DNA of 34,585 nt from a virus. This document shows, in pieces, positions 20,992 through 28,620 of this stretch. The notes under the pieces are model-generated. The model ran no database searches, was not told the DNA's origin, and saw only the letters and a list, made by a program, of their open reading frames with translations. Within the stretch, counting starts at the first letter, position 1; each line of letters begins with the position of its first letter. The stretch lies in IMG/VR virus record IMGVR_UViG_3300006033_000014, positions 1 through 34,585 of that record; one strand, given 5' to 3'. The position numbers were made by a program, and so were the translations under genes.

Positions 20992-22316
20992 CCGATCTTC
21001 TCAATCTTCCTTACTGGAACGTTCTGAAAGTTCAGGAAACCGACCTGAACTATGTCATCGATGCTACTTACGAGGTCGAGCCTGCTGGCTGCCCTCACTG
21101 CGGGTTCATGATCCGCTACGGACACGGCACGAAGGAAAAGCTCTTTATGGATACTCCCATCCACGGCAAGCGGGTAGGTATCCGGGCGATTCGCAACCGG
21201 TACAAGTGCCAGAACTGCGGGAAAACCTACATCCAGCCACTCCCCGATATAAACGAAGACCACTTTATGACAAAGCGCCTGGTCAGCTACATCGAACGGG
21301 AGGTTTTCAAGCGCACCTTTACGGCGATGGCTGCTGAAATCGGAGTGGATGAAAAGACAATCCGTAACGTTTTCAATGAGTACGTGGAGCGCGAGGAAAA
21401 GAAGCGGGTTATCCTGGCTCCTTACTGGCTGGGCATCGATGAACTGAAGATCGCCGGTGGGTATCGTGGCGTGTTCAGTAACGTCAAGGATCGCTGCATT
21501 CTCGATCTCATTCCAAACAGGAAGAAGGTGGAGGTGGTGAAGTTCTTCAAGAAGCTGCCTGAAAAGGACCGCGTGCAGCTCGTCTGCATGGATATGTGGA
21601 CGCCTTACAAAGAGATTGTGAATGAGTATCTTCCAAAGGCCCAAGTCGTGGTGGATAAGTTCCACTTCATAAGGATGGCGAGTGATGCACTGGAAGCTGT
21701 TCGGAAGGATGTTCGAGCTGAACTCACTGATCGCCAGCGCCGCCAGCTCATGCACGACCGTTTCATTCTTCTCAGAAGGAAAAGAGACCTGGAAGCGAAA
21801 GATCTGATCTTGTTGGATTCCTGGCTTGGTTCCTTCCCCCTTCTCAAAGAGACTTACGAACGCAAAGAGGAACTGTACGATATTTGGGAACTCAAAGACC
21901 GGAAAGAGGCCGAAAAGCAATATGCCGATTGGCAAACCAAAATCCCCGCTGATGGGCTGTTTGCCTTCCGGCCTCTTTTGACCGCAATGCAGAACTGGCG
22001 GAATGAGATTTTCGCTTATTTCGACCACCAGGCCACCAATGCCTACACCGAATCCCTTAACGGCCTGATGAAGCTGGCTAACCGCATGGGCCGGGGTTAC
22101 TCGTTCGAGGTCATCCGGGCGCGCATTCTGTATGCGCCGGAGAACGCAAAAACCACCACCCTCCGCCGTGGGATTCTCAGAGACCAGCAGGCCTACTACA
22201 TGTTTCCACCCGCAAGGCCACGCCCTGATTACTTCAGCGGTGTGAAGATTTCCACATTGGTGAGTGCAATTCGGAATGATCATTTCCTACCTATTTCCAC
22301 ACGTTATTCCGAATAG
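20988..22316 (+). CDS. tnpA: ISL3-family transposase
   Basis: A 442-aa DDE transposase, full length for the family (about 400-450). The zinc-finger region is Cys35/Cys38 and Cys74/Cys77 (GCPHCG and CQNCGK). A helix-turn-helix with AAEIGVDEKTIRNVFNEY is at 114-131. Catalytic acids are Asp151 in GIDELKI, Asp202 in VCMDMWTPY and Glu355 in NAYTESLNGL. It carries out cut-and-paste movement of the element with 8-bp duplications. The frame is intact, so it may be active. Its stop is 2 bases from the element end. Codon choice (AAG, GAA, CTG, CTC) differs from the surrounding phage genes. Confidence 0.95.
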   Translation: MTDLLNLPYWNVLKVQETDLNYVIDATYEVEPAGCPHCGFMIRYGHGTKEKLFMDTPIHGKRVGIRAIRNRYKCQNCGKTYIQPLPDINEDHFMTKRLVSYIEREVFKRTFTAMAAEIGVDEKTIRNVFNEYVEREEKKRVILAPYWLGIDELKIAGGYRGVFSNVKDRCILDLIPNRKKVEVVKFFKKLPEKDRVQLVCMDMWTPYKEIVNEYLPKAQVVVDKFHFIRMASDALEAVRKDVRAELTDRQRRQLMHDRFILLRRKRDLEAKDLILLDSWLGSFPLLKETYERKEELYDIWELKDRKEAEKQYADWQTKIPADGLFAFRPLLTAMQNWRNEIFAYFDHQATNAYTESLNGLMKLANRMGRGYSFEVIRARILYAPENAKTTTLRRGILRDQQAYYMFPPARPRPDYFSGVKISTLVSAIRNDHFLPISTRYSE

Positions 22317-22318
22317 CC
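22295..22318 (-). repeat. ISL3 right terminal inverted repeat
   Basis: Read on the minus strand it starts GGCTATTCGG and continues to match the left end at 17 of 24 bases. It includes the transposase stop codon. Confidence 0.85.
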
Positions 22319-22326
22319 CTAAAAAC
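22319..22326. repeat. 8-bp target-site duplication, right
   Basis: CTAAAAAC, identical to 19684-19691. The following AGT TAG would complete the interrupted reading frame of the small membrane protein. Confidence 0.92.
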
Positions 22327-22349
22327 AGTTAGGTACTGGGAGGGTACAC

Positions 22350-22691
22350 ATGAGAAGAATCAATCAAATTATTGATAAAGCACCAGACTATTCACCCGCA
22401 ATTGAGAGGGATGAACGCGGCAGGATCATTGGGAAAGACGCGCCATTGAACGCTTTCCTTTGCGCGATTATTCTAGGCGCAATTCAACATTTGGGCGTTG
22501 ATGACGGCGGGCAAAACGACAAGTACAAATTCAGGATTACCAAAAAGGATGAAATCGAATTCCTTCAATCTGAGGAGTGCGAAGAGTTGTGTTCCGTCAC
22601 TGACGGGGTAAATTACAACGTAATCCGTGACTTCGTGCGCGGCGGATGCAATCTACCCAACAAGCGGAAAGTGTTTCAGGTGCGCGAATGA
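22350..22691 (+). CDS. Accessory phage protein, unknown
   Basis: A 113-aa protein with GGGAGG upstream; the mobile element ended just before this ribosome site, so expression could be unaffected or could now come from the element's promoter. Segments FLCAIILGAIQHLGVDD and RITKKDEIEFLQSEECEEL are helical. The end RDFVRGGCNLPNKRKVFQVRE resembles the tail of small phage proteins I cannot name. It is coupled to the following gene by ATGA. Confidence 0.7.
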   Translation: MRRINQIIDKAPDYSPAIERDERGRIIGKDAPLNAFLCAIILGAIQHLGVDDGGQNDKYKFRITKKDEIEFLQSEECEELCSVTDGVNYNVIRDFVRGGCNLPNKRKVFQVRE

Positions 22692-23272
22692 ACAGATATG
22701 ACGCACTAATCGCAATGGTCATCGCGCCAACACTGAATGGGTTTGGCTTAGGCGGTATCGTAGGGCTATCCGTTGCAGGCGCTACGGGCAACCTATCCGG
22801 CGCATGGCAACTATTCGGCGTAGTAGGCGCGGCGGGTTGGTTCGCGTCGGCGGTGCTTATGGATGCACGCGTTCACATGTTACACGAGGCAGAGATGATT
22901 GATAATGTACCAGAGGATACAAGCCCGTCAGTTGAGCTTGCTACAGCGCCTGTAGGTTGGCAAGCCGTACCGCGATACGAGACGACCGCAACCATCACGC
23001 ATAGCGTCGACCCGTTGCGAGTATGGTTGTCGGTAGGCAACAGGCGCGTGCCATTGTCGATTACACCGCGTCAAGGGCGGGCATTGGCGGAGTATATCTC
23101 AAACGGACACGAGACAGTAACCTACAAGCTGGCTGATGGTGTATTCACAAGGGCGCAGATCGAAGCGCTACGGCGTGAGTTGTTGGTAAAGCGGTTGGCT
23201 AATTCCAACAGTCGCGGTATGGTCATCCTTACACAGTCGGCACGCGAGGCTATTAGCGCCCTCCCCCACTGA
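22688..23272 (+). CDS. Two-helix membrane protein with soluble C-terminal domain
   Basis: A 194-aa protein starting at the ATGA overlap. Residues about 5-35 (MVIAPTLNGFGLGGIVGLSV) and 40-57 (LFGVVGAAGWFASAVLM) form two membrane segments. The C-terminal 110 residues are soluble (LRVWLSVGNRRVPLSI, then ALAEYISNGHETVTYKLA and LTQSAREAISALP). It is the last gene before the late promoter. It could anchor a phage complex at the membrane. No family was recognised. Confidence 0.7.
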   Translation: MNRYDALIAMVIAPTLNGFGLGGIVGLSVAGATGNLSGAWQLFGVVGAAGWFASAVLMDARVHMLHEAEMIDNVPEDTSPSVELATAPVGWQAVPRYETTATITHSVDPLRVWLSVGNRRVPLSITPRQGRALAEYISNGHETVTYKLADGVFTRAQIEALRRELLVKRLANSNSRGMVILTQSAREAISALPH

Positions 23273-23353
23273 TACACTATTGCAAAACGTATGCAATAAC
23301 GCGGGTGTTTGCGACATGCACGGCCTGCAACAAGATTACGAGTAGGGGAGTGG

Positions 23354-23372
23354 TTGACACCTATGTTATAAT
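23354..23372 (+). promoter_or_regulatory. Late promoter with TTGACA-N7-TATAAT layout
   Basis: TTGACA (23354-23359) and TATAAT (23367-23372) are only 7 bases apart, too close for a normal sigma-70 -35/-10 pair. TGT before the -10 makes it an extended -10 promoter. The motif GTTGACAMCTATGWTATAMT also occurs at 28479-28498 before the capsid gene. The conserved upstream TTGACA may be a binding site of a phage activator. It precedes the holin and terminase genes. Confidence 0.75.
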
Positions 23373-23399
23373 CTGATTATTACTGGTAGATTATCCATA

Positions 23400-23446
23400 G
23401 CGCCGTTGCGTTTCCTGGGTGGGAGGCGTAGCGGCGCATTCGTTTT
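23400..23446 (+). promoter_or_regulatory. Hairpin with T-rich tail in the late leader
   Basis: GCGCCGTTGCG (23400-23410) pairs with CGTAGCGGCGC (23427-23437), 11 pairs including two G-T wobbles, followed by ATTCGTTTT. It could be a weak terminator or attenuator in the leader of the late operon, before the AGGAG of the holin gene. Confidence 0.55.
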
Positions 23447-23468
23447 ATCACCATAGGAGCTTACATAC

Positions 23469-23732
23469 ATGGACTTAGCAATTGGCGGTATATCGGCACT
23501 GGCTCTCGTAGTTGGACTAGTGCAAGCGGCAAAAGAGCAATTCGGTATCAGCGGGCGCGGGGCTTTCATCCTTGCACTCGTGTTAGGCCTGGTCATCTCG
23601 CTTGCCTATCAGGTCGGCGTAATGTTCCCATCATTCGCGCCATGGATTCAACAGGTGGTGATTGGTCTCGTGATTGGTATGGCGGCAACGGGTTGGTATG
23701 ACCTGGGGAGCAAATGGACGCGCAAACCATAA
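23469..23732 (+). CDS. Holin-like membrane protein
   Basis: An 87-aa protein with AGGAG upstream. It has three hydrophobic segments: about 5-20 (GGISALALVVGLVQA), 30-50 (RGAFILALVLGLVISLAY) and 62-78 (QVVIGLVIGMAATGWY), with a short polar tail ending KWTRKP. Size, helix number and charged C-terminus fit a class I holin, which would form membrane holes and release the GH25 endolysin. It is first in the late operon while the endolysin is last, about 17 kb apart. The function is inferred from membrane pattern and position. Confidence 0.7.
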   Translation: MDLAIGGISALALVVGLVQAAKEQFGISGRGAFILALVLGLVISLAYQVGVMFPSFAPWIQQVVIGLVIGMAATGWYDLGSKWTRKP

Positions 23733-24184
23733 TCCCCCCGTCAACGTTGTGGGAGCAATTCACGGTAATTGGTGTCATGGTTCTGGTCTTGACGCTTATG
23801 GCGCGGGCGGGCTGGTCGGCTCTAAAGCAATGGCGGCAATGGCAACGGGAAGAGGACGATGCGCGTAGTGCGGAACGAGAGAAACAACGCGTTTGGCAGG
23901 AAGCTATGTTCACGAAACAGGCGCAGGACTGGCAGGCGTTCATTTCGCGAATGCAAAACGAATGCGCAGCTGACCATGAGCGAGACCGCAAGGAAATATC
24001 CGAATACCGTCAGGCTATGGAGCGCATTACAAGCGGGGTCAATGAATTATCGCGTAACGTGAGCCTGGTAATGACCACACTGCAAAATCATATCATCGCC
24101 GATGATGCAAGGTTTGACGTACTCCTTGACGCGCAACAGAAGGCGAAAATCCGGCAACAGCTGGACGGCAGACTAGACAAGTAA
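23714..24184 (+). CDS. Membrane-anchored coiled-coil protein
   Basis: A 156-aa protein starting inside the holin-like gene end, with GGGGAG upstream. One membrane segment (FTVIGVMVLVLTLMARAGW, about 16-34) is followed by a long charged helix (about 40-150). Such a layout can belong to a second holin/antiholin or a spanin-like lysis protein. It does not show a lipobox. Its long helical tail could instead anchor the terminase complex. Function is uncertain. Confidence 0.65.
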   Translation: MDAQTIIPPSTLWEQFTVIGVMVLVLTLMARAGWSALKQWRQWQREEDDARSAEREKQRVWQEAMFTKQAQDWQAFISRMQNECAADHERDRKEISEYRQAMERITSGVNELSRNVSLVMTTLQNHIIADDARFDVLLDAQQKAKIRQQLDGRLDK

Positions 24185-24221
24185 AACGATTTACATGGTT
24201 TACGCATAAAAGGGAGGAGGA

Positions 24222-24569
24222 ATGGCAACGACAAAACTAGAGATAGACAACGTAATTGAGAAGATCAGGGAAGCATCAGGCAACCTAACAACTGCCGCGA
24301 GACTACTTGGAATCTCGCGGCAAACGCTTTACAACTATCTGCGTACTAGGCCGAGTGTGCAAGCCGCTATTGAGGAATCTCGCGAGTCAATGATCGATAA
24401 CGTTGAATCGTCGCTATACAAGGCGGCGCTTGCGGGTGAAGGTTGGGCCGTTTGTTTCTTCCTGAAGACCCAGGCCAAACGGCGCGGCTATGTTGAGCGT
24501 CAAGAAATCACCGGAGCCGACGGCGGCGCTGTGCAAATCGTGGTTGACTGGGATACTGTAGCCGAATGA
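24222..24569 (+). CDS. terS: Terminase small subunit
   Basis: A 115-aa protein with a very strong GGGAGGAGG site. Residues 20-40 (TTAARLLGISRQTLYNYLRT) form a helix-turn-helix that would recognise the packaging site. The region VESSLYKAALAGEGWAVCFFLKTQAKRRGY (about 64-93) matches the common small-terminase segment. It overlaps the large subunit gene by 4 bases. It acts as a ring that directs the motor to phage DNA. Confidence 0.88.
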   Translation: MATTKLEIDNVIEKIREASGNLTTAARLLGISRQTLYNYLRTRPSVQAAIEESRESMIDNVESSLYKAALAGEGWAVCFFLKTQAKRRGYVERQEITGADGGAVQIVVDWDTVAE

Positions 24570-25762
24570 CCGTAACAGTTAGAGTGCATCCCCATGCAGG
24601 CCAGCGCGAAGTACATCAATCACCCGCGCGGCTGAAGGTTATCACCGCTGGCCGTCGATGGGGTAAGACTCGTCTAGGCGTCATGGAGTGCATTGACTGC
24701 GCGGTTCATGGCGGTACGGCCTGGTGGATTGCACCGAGTTACAAGGTTGCTAAAGTCGGTTGGAAACCATTAGCGAGAATTAGCCGGAGTATCACGGGTG
24801 CAGATGTACGACTAGGCGACCTGGAAGTAAGATACCCAGGCGGTGGAAGCGTGGCCGTCCGAAGCGCGGATAACGAGGGCGGCTTACGTGGCGAAGGGTT
24901 AGACTATCTAGTCATCGACGAAGCGGCTTTCGTGCGAGAATCGGCATGGGTTGAGGAGTTGCGACCGGCACTATCTGACAGACTAGGCCGCGCTATGTTC
25001 ATCTCGACCCCAAACGGTCATAACTGGTTTCATGGTCTATTCCTACGCGGGTTGTCTGGTCAGGACGGATGGCAGTCATTCCAGTTTCCAACGTCAGGCA
25101 ATCCGTACATAGCGACAAGCGAGATTGAAGCGGCGCGGTTAGATATGCCTGAAATCGTGTTCCAACAGGAATACATGGCGCAGTTTGTCGACTTGCAAGG
25201 CGCTGTGTTCCGGCGATTACAAGAATCCGCTACGGTTGACGTGTTGGAATCGCCCATCCCAGGGCATCGCTACATTGCAGGCGTGGACGTTGCAAGTGCG
25301 GTAGACTATACCGTTGTATGTGTACTAGACGCGCAAAGCAAAGAGTTGGTGTATATGGATCGTTATAACCGCGTCGATTACAACGTACTTGAGGATCGTC
25401 TAGCGGCATTGCATCAACACTGGAAGCTTATGACTATGGCGATTGAAACCAATAGCATTGGGCAACCCGTGATTGACAGATTGGTATTGCGCGGCTTGCC
25501 TATCGTACCATTTACAACAACGTCAGGCAGTAAGCAGATGATTATCACCGCGCTACAATCGGCGTTTGAACATGGCGAGATCAAGATCATCAATAATCCT
25601 ATCCTCATGGGCGAGTTGTTATCATTCGAGGGTAAGCGCAACTTGTCGGGTTCGTTCAGTTATTCGGCACCGGCGGGAATGCACGATGATTGTGTAATGT
25701 CATTGGCGATTGCGTGGGATGCAATTTCGGCAGGCAGTGTATTTGCAGGGAGTAGATACTAG
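24566..25762 (+). CDS. terL: Terminase large subunit
   Basis: A 398-aa packaging motor. Walker A is AGRRWGKT (28-35), Walker B is DYLVIDEAA (113-121), and STPNG (147-151) is the coupling motif. The RNase H-like nuclease domain has Asp240 in IAGVDVASAVDYTVV, Glu292 in AIETNSIG, and late acidic residues in HDDCVMSLAIA. Length and motif order fit the compact Terminase_3/6-type group. It starts coupled to the small subunit. The nuclease cuts concatemers at the start and end of packaging. Confidence 0.96.
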   Translation: MTVTVRVHPHAGQREVHQSPARLKVITAGRRWGKTRLGVMECIDCAVHGGTAWWIAPSYKVAKVGWKPLARISRSITGADVRLGDLEVRYPGGGSVAVRSADNEGGLRGEGLDYLVIDEAAFVRESAWVEELRPALSDRLGRAMFISTPNGHNWFHGLFLRGLSGQDGWQSFQFPTSGNPYIATSEIEAARLDMPEIVFQQEYMAQFVDLQGAVFRRLQESATVDVLESPIPGHRYIAGVDVASAVDYTVVCVLDAQSKELVYMDRYNRVDYNVLEDRLAALHQHWKLMTMAIETNSIGQPVIDRLVLRGLPIVPFTTTSGSKQMIITALQSAFEHGEIKIINNPILMGELLSFEGKRNLSGSFSYSAPAGMHDDCVMSLAIAWDAISAGSVFAGSRY

Positions 25763-27321
25763 TGACCAAACAACTTTATTTTGACGGCACAAAAGCGGTA
25801 TCGTTGTGGGACGTAGATAGTAATCGCGGGTGGGAGGTTATCGGTCGGCATGGGCTAGAGGGCGAGGCGCTCTACTATGCCCGCGTACCATGGCTATTCC
25901 GTGGCGTGCGAGATCGTGCGAACAACGTAAGTCGTATGGCCTGGTACATCGTCAACGGAGACGTGGATGTTGACCAGCTATCTAGCTACAGCAACGCTCT
26001 AGGCTTTTGGCCTAACCCGCGCCGGACGTTGCACCTGTTAGAACAGTCCATTACCATGATGGGCAAAGCCTATCTATTCCTCGAAACTAACAAATTCGGG
26101 GTAATCAAAGCCGTAAAGTATTGCGTACCTACTTCAATCACTGAGGTATACGATACCGAGACCGGATTGATTACGGGTTACAAGCGGCGCGTTGGCAGTA
26201 AGACCATGGATGTATCGCCTGAAAATATCGTAGCAATCTACGACCCAGATTATCTTACGGAAAACGGGCCAGGGGCTACGTCCGCAGGCGAGGCGGCGCT
26301 AATGGCGGCGGGTGCATTATTCAACGTCTCGCGATTCGTGGCGGAGTTTTTCCGTAGGGGAGCCGTCAAAGCGTCGGTACTTACCGTTACCAACACTTCG
26401 CAACCTGAAGCCGAGAGACTCCAAACGTGGTGGGAAGACGTAGTGACTGGCATCCGCAACGCGTGGAGCGCTATCGTACTACGCGGCGATAACGTCAAGC
26501 CGGTCATCATCGGCGAAGGGCTGGAATCGTTACAGAATGATAGCCTGACCAAAGAACAACGGCAGGATATCGCTACGGCTATGGGCGTGCCTGAATCGCG
26601 CATGTGGTCGGCGGCGGCCAACTATGCAACCCGTGAGATGGATGAAAAATCATACTACGAGGGTACGATTATTCCCGAATGCGACCTGATTAGCGAGGCG
26701 CTCAATACGCAAATGTTCACGGCATCCCATCGGCTGTCTGGCTATCGCATGGAAGCACGCTATGAAACCCTGGACATCTTCCAGAAAGATGCGGCCGAAC
26801 AAGCAGGGGCGTATCAATCCTATATCGCGTCAGGCATGAAGCCGTCCGTAGCCGCGCAGGTGTTGGGCATCGAATTACCCAACGGCATGGAGTACGAAGA
26901 TCTAGACCCAGAGATTGAAACCGAGGAAGATCAACCCGAGCAACCTGAACAGCCAACAGCAGCAGAACAGCAGCAGCAGCAGCCAAACGTTGAAGATAAT
27001 ACACAATCTGCTGCGCTGGCTGCGCCTGCTGCGACCGAGTTAGAGACCCGTTCCGTGTTGGCGGCATGGCGTAGGAAAGCCGAGAATGCAATCAAACGCG
27101 GTAAGGCGGCCGACGTAGAATTTACAACCGAGATCATCCCCGCATGGCAGAGAGACGACCTGCATGAGGCATTGCGCGAGTGCAATACGATTGAGGCAGT
27201 CCGCGCAGTGTTCGACGTACACAACCATGACCAGCAGGCCGAGACGGCTAATGATAGATTAGCTGATGAATTATCGCGGGCGAATGAGATTCTAGCTTAC
27301 GTGAGGGCTACACATGACTAA
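25762..27321 (+). CDS. Portal protein
   Basis: A 519-aa protein from a GTG overlapping the terminase stop (TAGTG). Residues about 60-380 carry portal family features: WLFRGVRDRANNVSRMAWYI, ENIVAIYDPDY, VAEFFRRGAVKASVLTV and ERQDIATAMGVPESRMW-type text (KEQRQDIATAMGVPESRMW). Residues about 385-415 are acidic and glutamine rich with a five-Q run encoded by CAG repeats. A C-terminal domain of about 90 residues follows, possibly a fused scaffold- or protease-binding region. The portal forms the dodecamer through which DNA enters and leaves the head. Confidence 0.93.
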   Translation: MTKQLYFDGTKAVSLWDVDSNRGWEVIGRHGLEGEALYYARVPWLFRGVRDRANNVSRMAWYIVNGDVDVDQLSSYSNALGFWPNPRRTLHLLEQSITMMGKAYLFLETNKFGVIKAVKYCVPTSITEVYDTETGLITGYKRRVGSKTMDVSPENIVAIYDPDYLTENGPGATSAGEAALMAAGALFNVSRFVAEFFRRGAVKASVLTVTNTSQPEAERLQTWWEDVVTGIRNAWSAIVLRGDNVKPVIIGEGLESLQNDSLTKEQRQDIATAMGVPESRMWSAAANYATREMDEKSYYEGTIIPECDLISEALNTQMFTASHRLSGYRMEARYETLDIFQKDAAEQAGAYQSYIASGMKPSVAAQVLGIELPNGMEYEDLDPEIETEEDQPEQPEQPTAAEQQQQQPNVEDNTQSAALAAPAATELETRSVLAAWRRKAENAIKRGKAADVEFTTEIIPAWQRDDLHEALRECNTIEAVRAVFDVHNHDQQAETANDRLADELSRANEILAYVRATHD

Positions 27322-28000
27322 TTGCGATTGTGGCGATACCGTCAAGCGCGTGCTAGATATGTTGCACGCAGAGATTGAAGCGGCAGGGTATGGGGATGCA
27401 ATCAAGGCCTACAGCGCAAGCCGCTATTGCCAGGAAATCAGGGACGCGGCGCAGGAATACTTCAAGCGTGGTAGTCGCGGCGTGTTCATCACCCGCATGA
27501 ACGCTATCATCAAATTTGGCTTGACGGACGCTTTCAACGAGGCCGCTAAAGAATTGGGTATACCGCTTGAAGATCTATCACAAGATGAAATATCCACCCG
27601 TCAGGAAATCATAGACGAGGAAAAGTCTCACGTGTCTGACCTACTAGACTACATTGACGGCGTGGCTACTGACCCAGACCGTGAACGTGCCTATGCCGAG
27701 GTCATATCACCGCGCTTAGATATGTGGTGCGCAAGGTTTGGCAGTGTCAGGTCAGAGGCGCTTACACTGTTAGGCAAAGACGCGAAAATCGAATGGGTTT
27801 ATGACCCCGAAAAGGAACATTGCCCGTCATGTGTCAAGCTGAACGGCATCGTAAAGCGTGCGTCATTTTGGGACACTGCCGGAGTATTGCCGCGTAACCC
27901 GCCTAATGCAAAGCTTGAATGCAAGGGATGGCAATGCGGTTGTGAGTTACAGGTAACAGACAAGCCAGTCAGACGGGGCAAGTTGCCGAGGTTGCCGTGA
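27314..28000 (+). CDS. MuF-like minor head protein
   Basis: A 228-aa protein overlapping the portal gene by 8 bases. The N-terminal half is helical. Residues about 155-220 match the C-terminal MuF domain, with WVYDPEKEHCPSCVKLNG, SFWDTAGVLPRNPPNAKLEC and GWQCGCELQV; the cysteines (C-x2-C and C-x4-C-x-C) probably bind zinc. Such proteins sit in the head near the portal and may be ejected with DNA. Position and motif agree. Confidence 0.85.
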   Translation: MTNCDCGDTVKRVLDMLHAEIEAAGYGDAIKAYSASRYCQEIRDAAQEYFKRGSRGVFITRMNAIIKFGLTDAFNEAAKELGIPLEDLSQDEISTRQEIIDEEKSHVSDLLDYIDGVATDPDRERAYAEVISPRLDMWCARFGSVRSEALTLLGKDAKIEWVYDPEKEHCPSCVKLNGIVKRASFWDTAGVLPRNPPNAKLECKGWQCGCELQVTDKPVRRGKLPRLP

Positions 28001-28479
28001 GTGATTTTGTTGGTATCGATATTCAGGGTATCCCGCGTGTTAGGTCGGTACTCAACAAAGTCGTGCCAGCCGTTCAAGATGCGGTAGTTGATAGCGTGTC
28101 AAAATTCTTGATTGACGTGTTGCAGGAATATCCGCCACCGAAACGAGTAACACGCAAAGCGGCTTATGGCGTGGCCTTTTTCAGTGACCGTCAACGGCGT
28201 TGGTTCTTCTGGGCATTGCGCACAAATCAGATTAGCGTACCCTATCGGCGTACGGGTGACATGCGGCGCGGTTGGCGCAAGATTGGCAACGGTGCAACGA
28301 GCATCTTAGCCAACGAGACAGTAGCCGCCGTCTACTCGCACGATGACGTAAAGCAAGCGCGGCTAAATCGCATGGTCGGCTGGCTGAAGCTTAGGGACAT
28401 TATCAAACAGCGCGAAGATCGCATTGGTCGGGTTGCAGAAGGCGCGGCCAAACGTGCAATCAGGCGCATTACAAGATAG
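27997..28479 (+). CDS. Neck / minor capsid protein candidate
   Basis: A 160-aa protein coupled by overlap to the MuF-like gene. It is basic and contains EYPPPKRVTRKAAYG and VPYRRTGDMRRGWRKIGNG, patterns common in the HK97 gp10-like or tail-completion group. The C-terminus is arginine rich. The protein ends where the second late promoter begins. In other phages a similar protein lies at the neck, though usually after the capsid gene; here it is upstream, so the assignment is moderate. Confidence 0.6.
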   Translation: MSDFVGIDIQGIPRVRSVLNKVVPAVQDAVVDSVSKFLIDVLQEYPPPKRVTRKAAYGVAFFSDRQRRWFFWALRTNQISVPYRRTGDMRRGWRKIGNGATSILANETVAAVYSHDDVKQARLNRMVGWLKLRDIIKQREDRIGRVAEGAAKRAIRRITR

Positions 28480-28498
28480 TTGACAACTATGATATACT
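28480..28498 (+). promoter_or_regulatory. Capsid promoter with TTGACA-N7-TATACT layout
   Basis: TTGACA (28480-28485) and TATACT (28493-28498) are 7 bases apart; TGA makes an extended -10. Seventeen of 20 bases match the late promoter at 23353-23372. The surrounding ATAGTT-gac-AACTAT is an inverted repeat centred on TTGAC. It gives the capsid gene its own transcription. Confidence 0.75.
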
Positions 28499-28502
28499 GT
28501 AG

Positions 28503-28534
28503 TTGCCAATAGGCACAGTCTGACTGTGCGGCAA
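28503..28534 (+). promoter_or_regulatory. First hairpin of the capsid leader
   Basis: GCACAGT (28513-28519) pairs with ACTGTGC (28523-28529), extended by TTGCC (28503-28507) with GGCAA (28530-28534) across a five-base bulge. The expected transcript start is at about 28505, so the hairpin lies at the very 5' end of the mRNA. Confidence 0.65.
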
Positions 28535-28562
28535 TAATTTAGCCATCGGCGACGTAATGACG

Positions 28563-28597
28563 GCGCGGCACGGGTACATCCGTGACCGCGCTTTTTT
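28563..28597 (+). terminator. Strong terminator in the capsid leader
   Basis: GCGCGG (28563-28568) pairs with CCGCGC (28586-28591), and inner ACGG with CCGT, then TTTTTT at 28592-28597. An outer stem GGCGAC (28548-28553) with GTCGCC (28598-28603) could compete or stack. It lies between the capsid promoter and the capsid start. It could end upstream late transcripts, or act as an attenuator that needs antitermination. Confidence 0.75.
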
Positions 28598-28620
28598 GTC
28601 GCCAATAACCGAGGTGAATA

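Larger units (their letters stand above)
19692..22318 (+). mobile_element. ISL3-family insertion sequence with cargo genes, 2627 bp
   Basis: Left end GGGTATTCGG and right end (reverse complement) GGCTATTCGG begin an imperfect terminal inverted repeat; over 24 bases 17 match (19692-19715 and 22295-22318). Eight-base duplications CTAAAAAC flank it. It carries an ISL3 transposase plus four small upstream genes in one operon with its own promoter. The transposase stop codon lies within the right inverted repeat. ISL3 elements are usually about 1.2-2 kb with one gene, so this is a cargo-bearing form. The perfect duplication suggests recent insertion. Confidence 0.93.

Noticed and set aside
20259-22283. 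A 674-aa open frame on the minus strand spanning the ISL3 transposase and cargo gene 2
   Set aside because: It is antisense to a transposase with clear catalytic residues and zinc motifs, has no recognisable domain or ribosome site, and crosses several real genes. It is probably a by-product of codon bias in the element.
23281-23345. ATTGC/GCAAT inverted repeat after the last early gene as a terminator
   Set aside because: The stem is only five pairs with no T-run, so it gives no real support for termination there.
26949-26987. CAG-rich tract in the portal gene as a regulatory or phase-variable repeat
   Set aside because: It keeps the reading frame and encodes a glutamine-rich linker; there is no sign of frame change.
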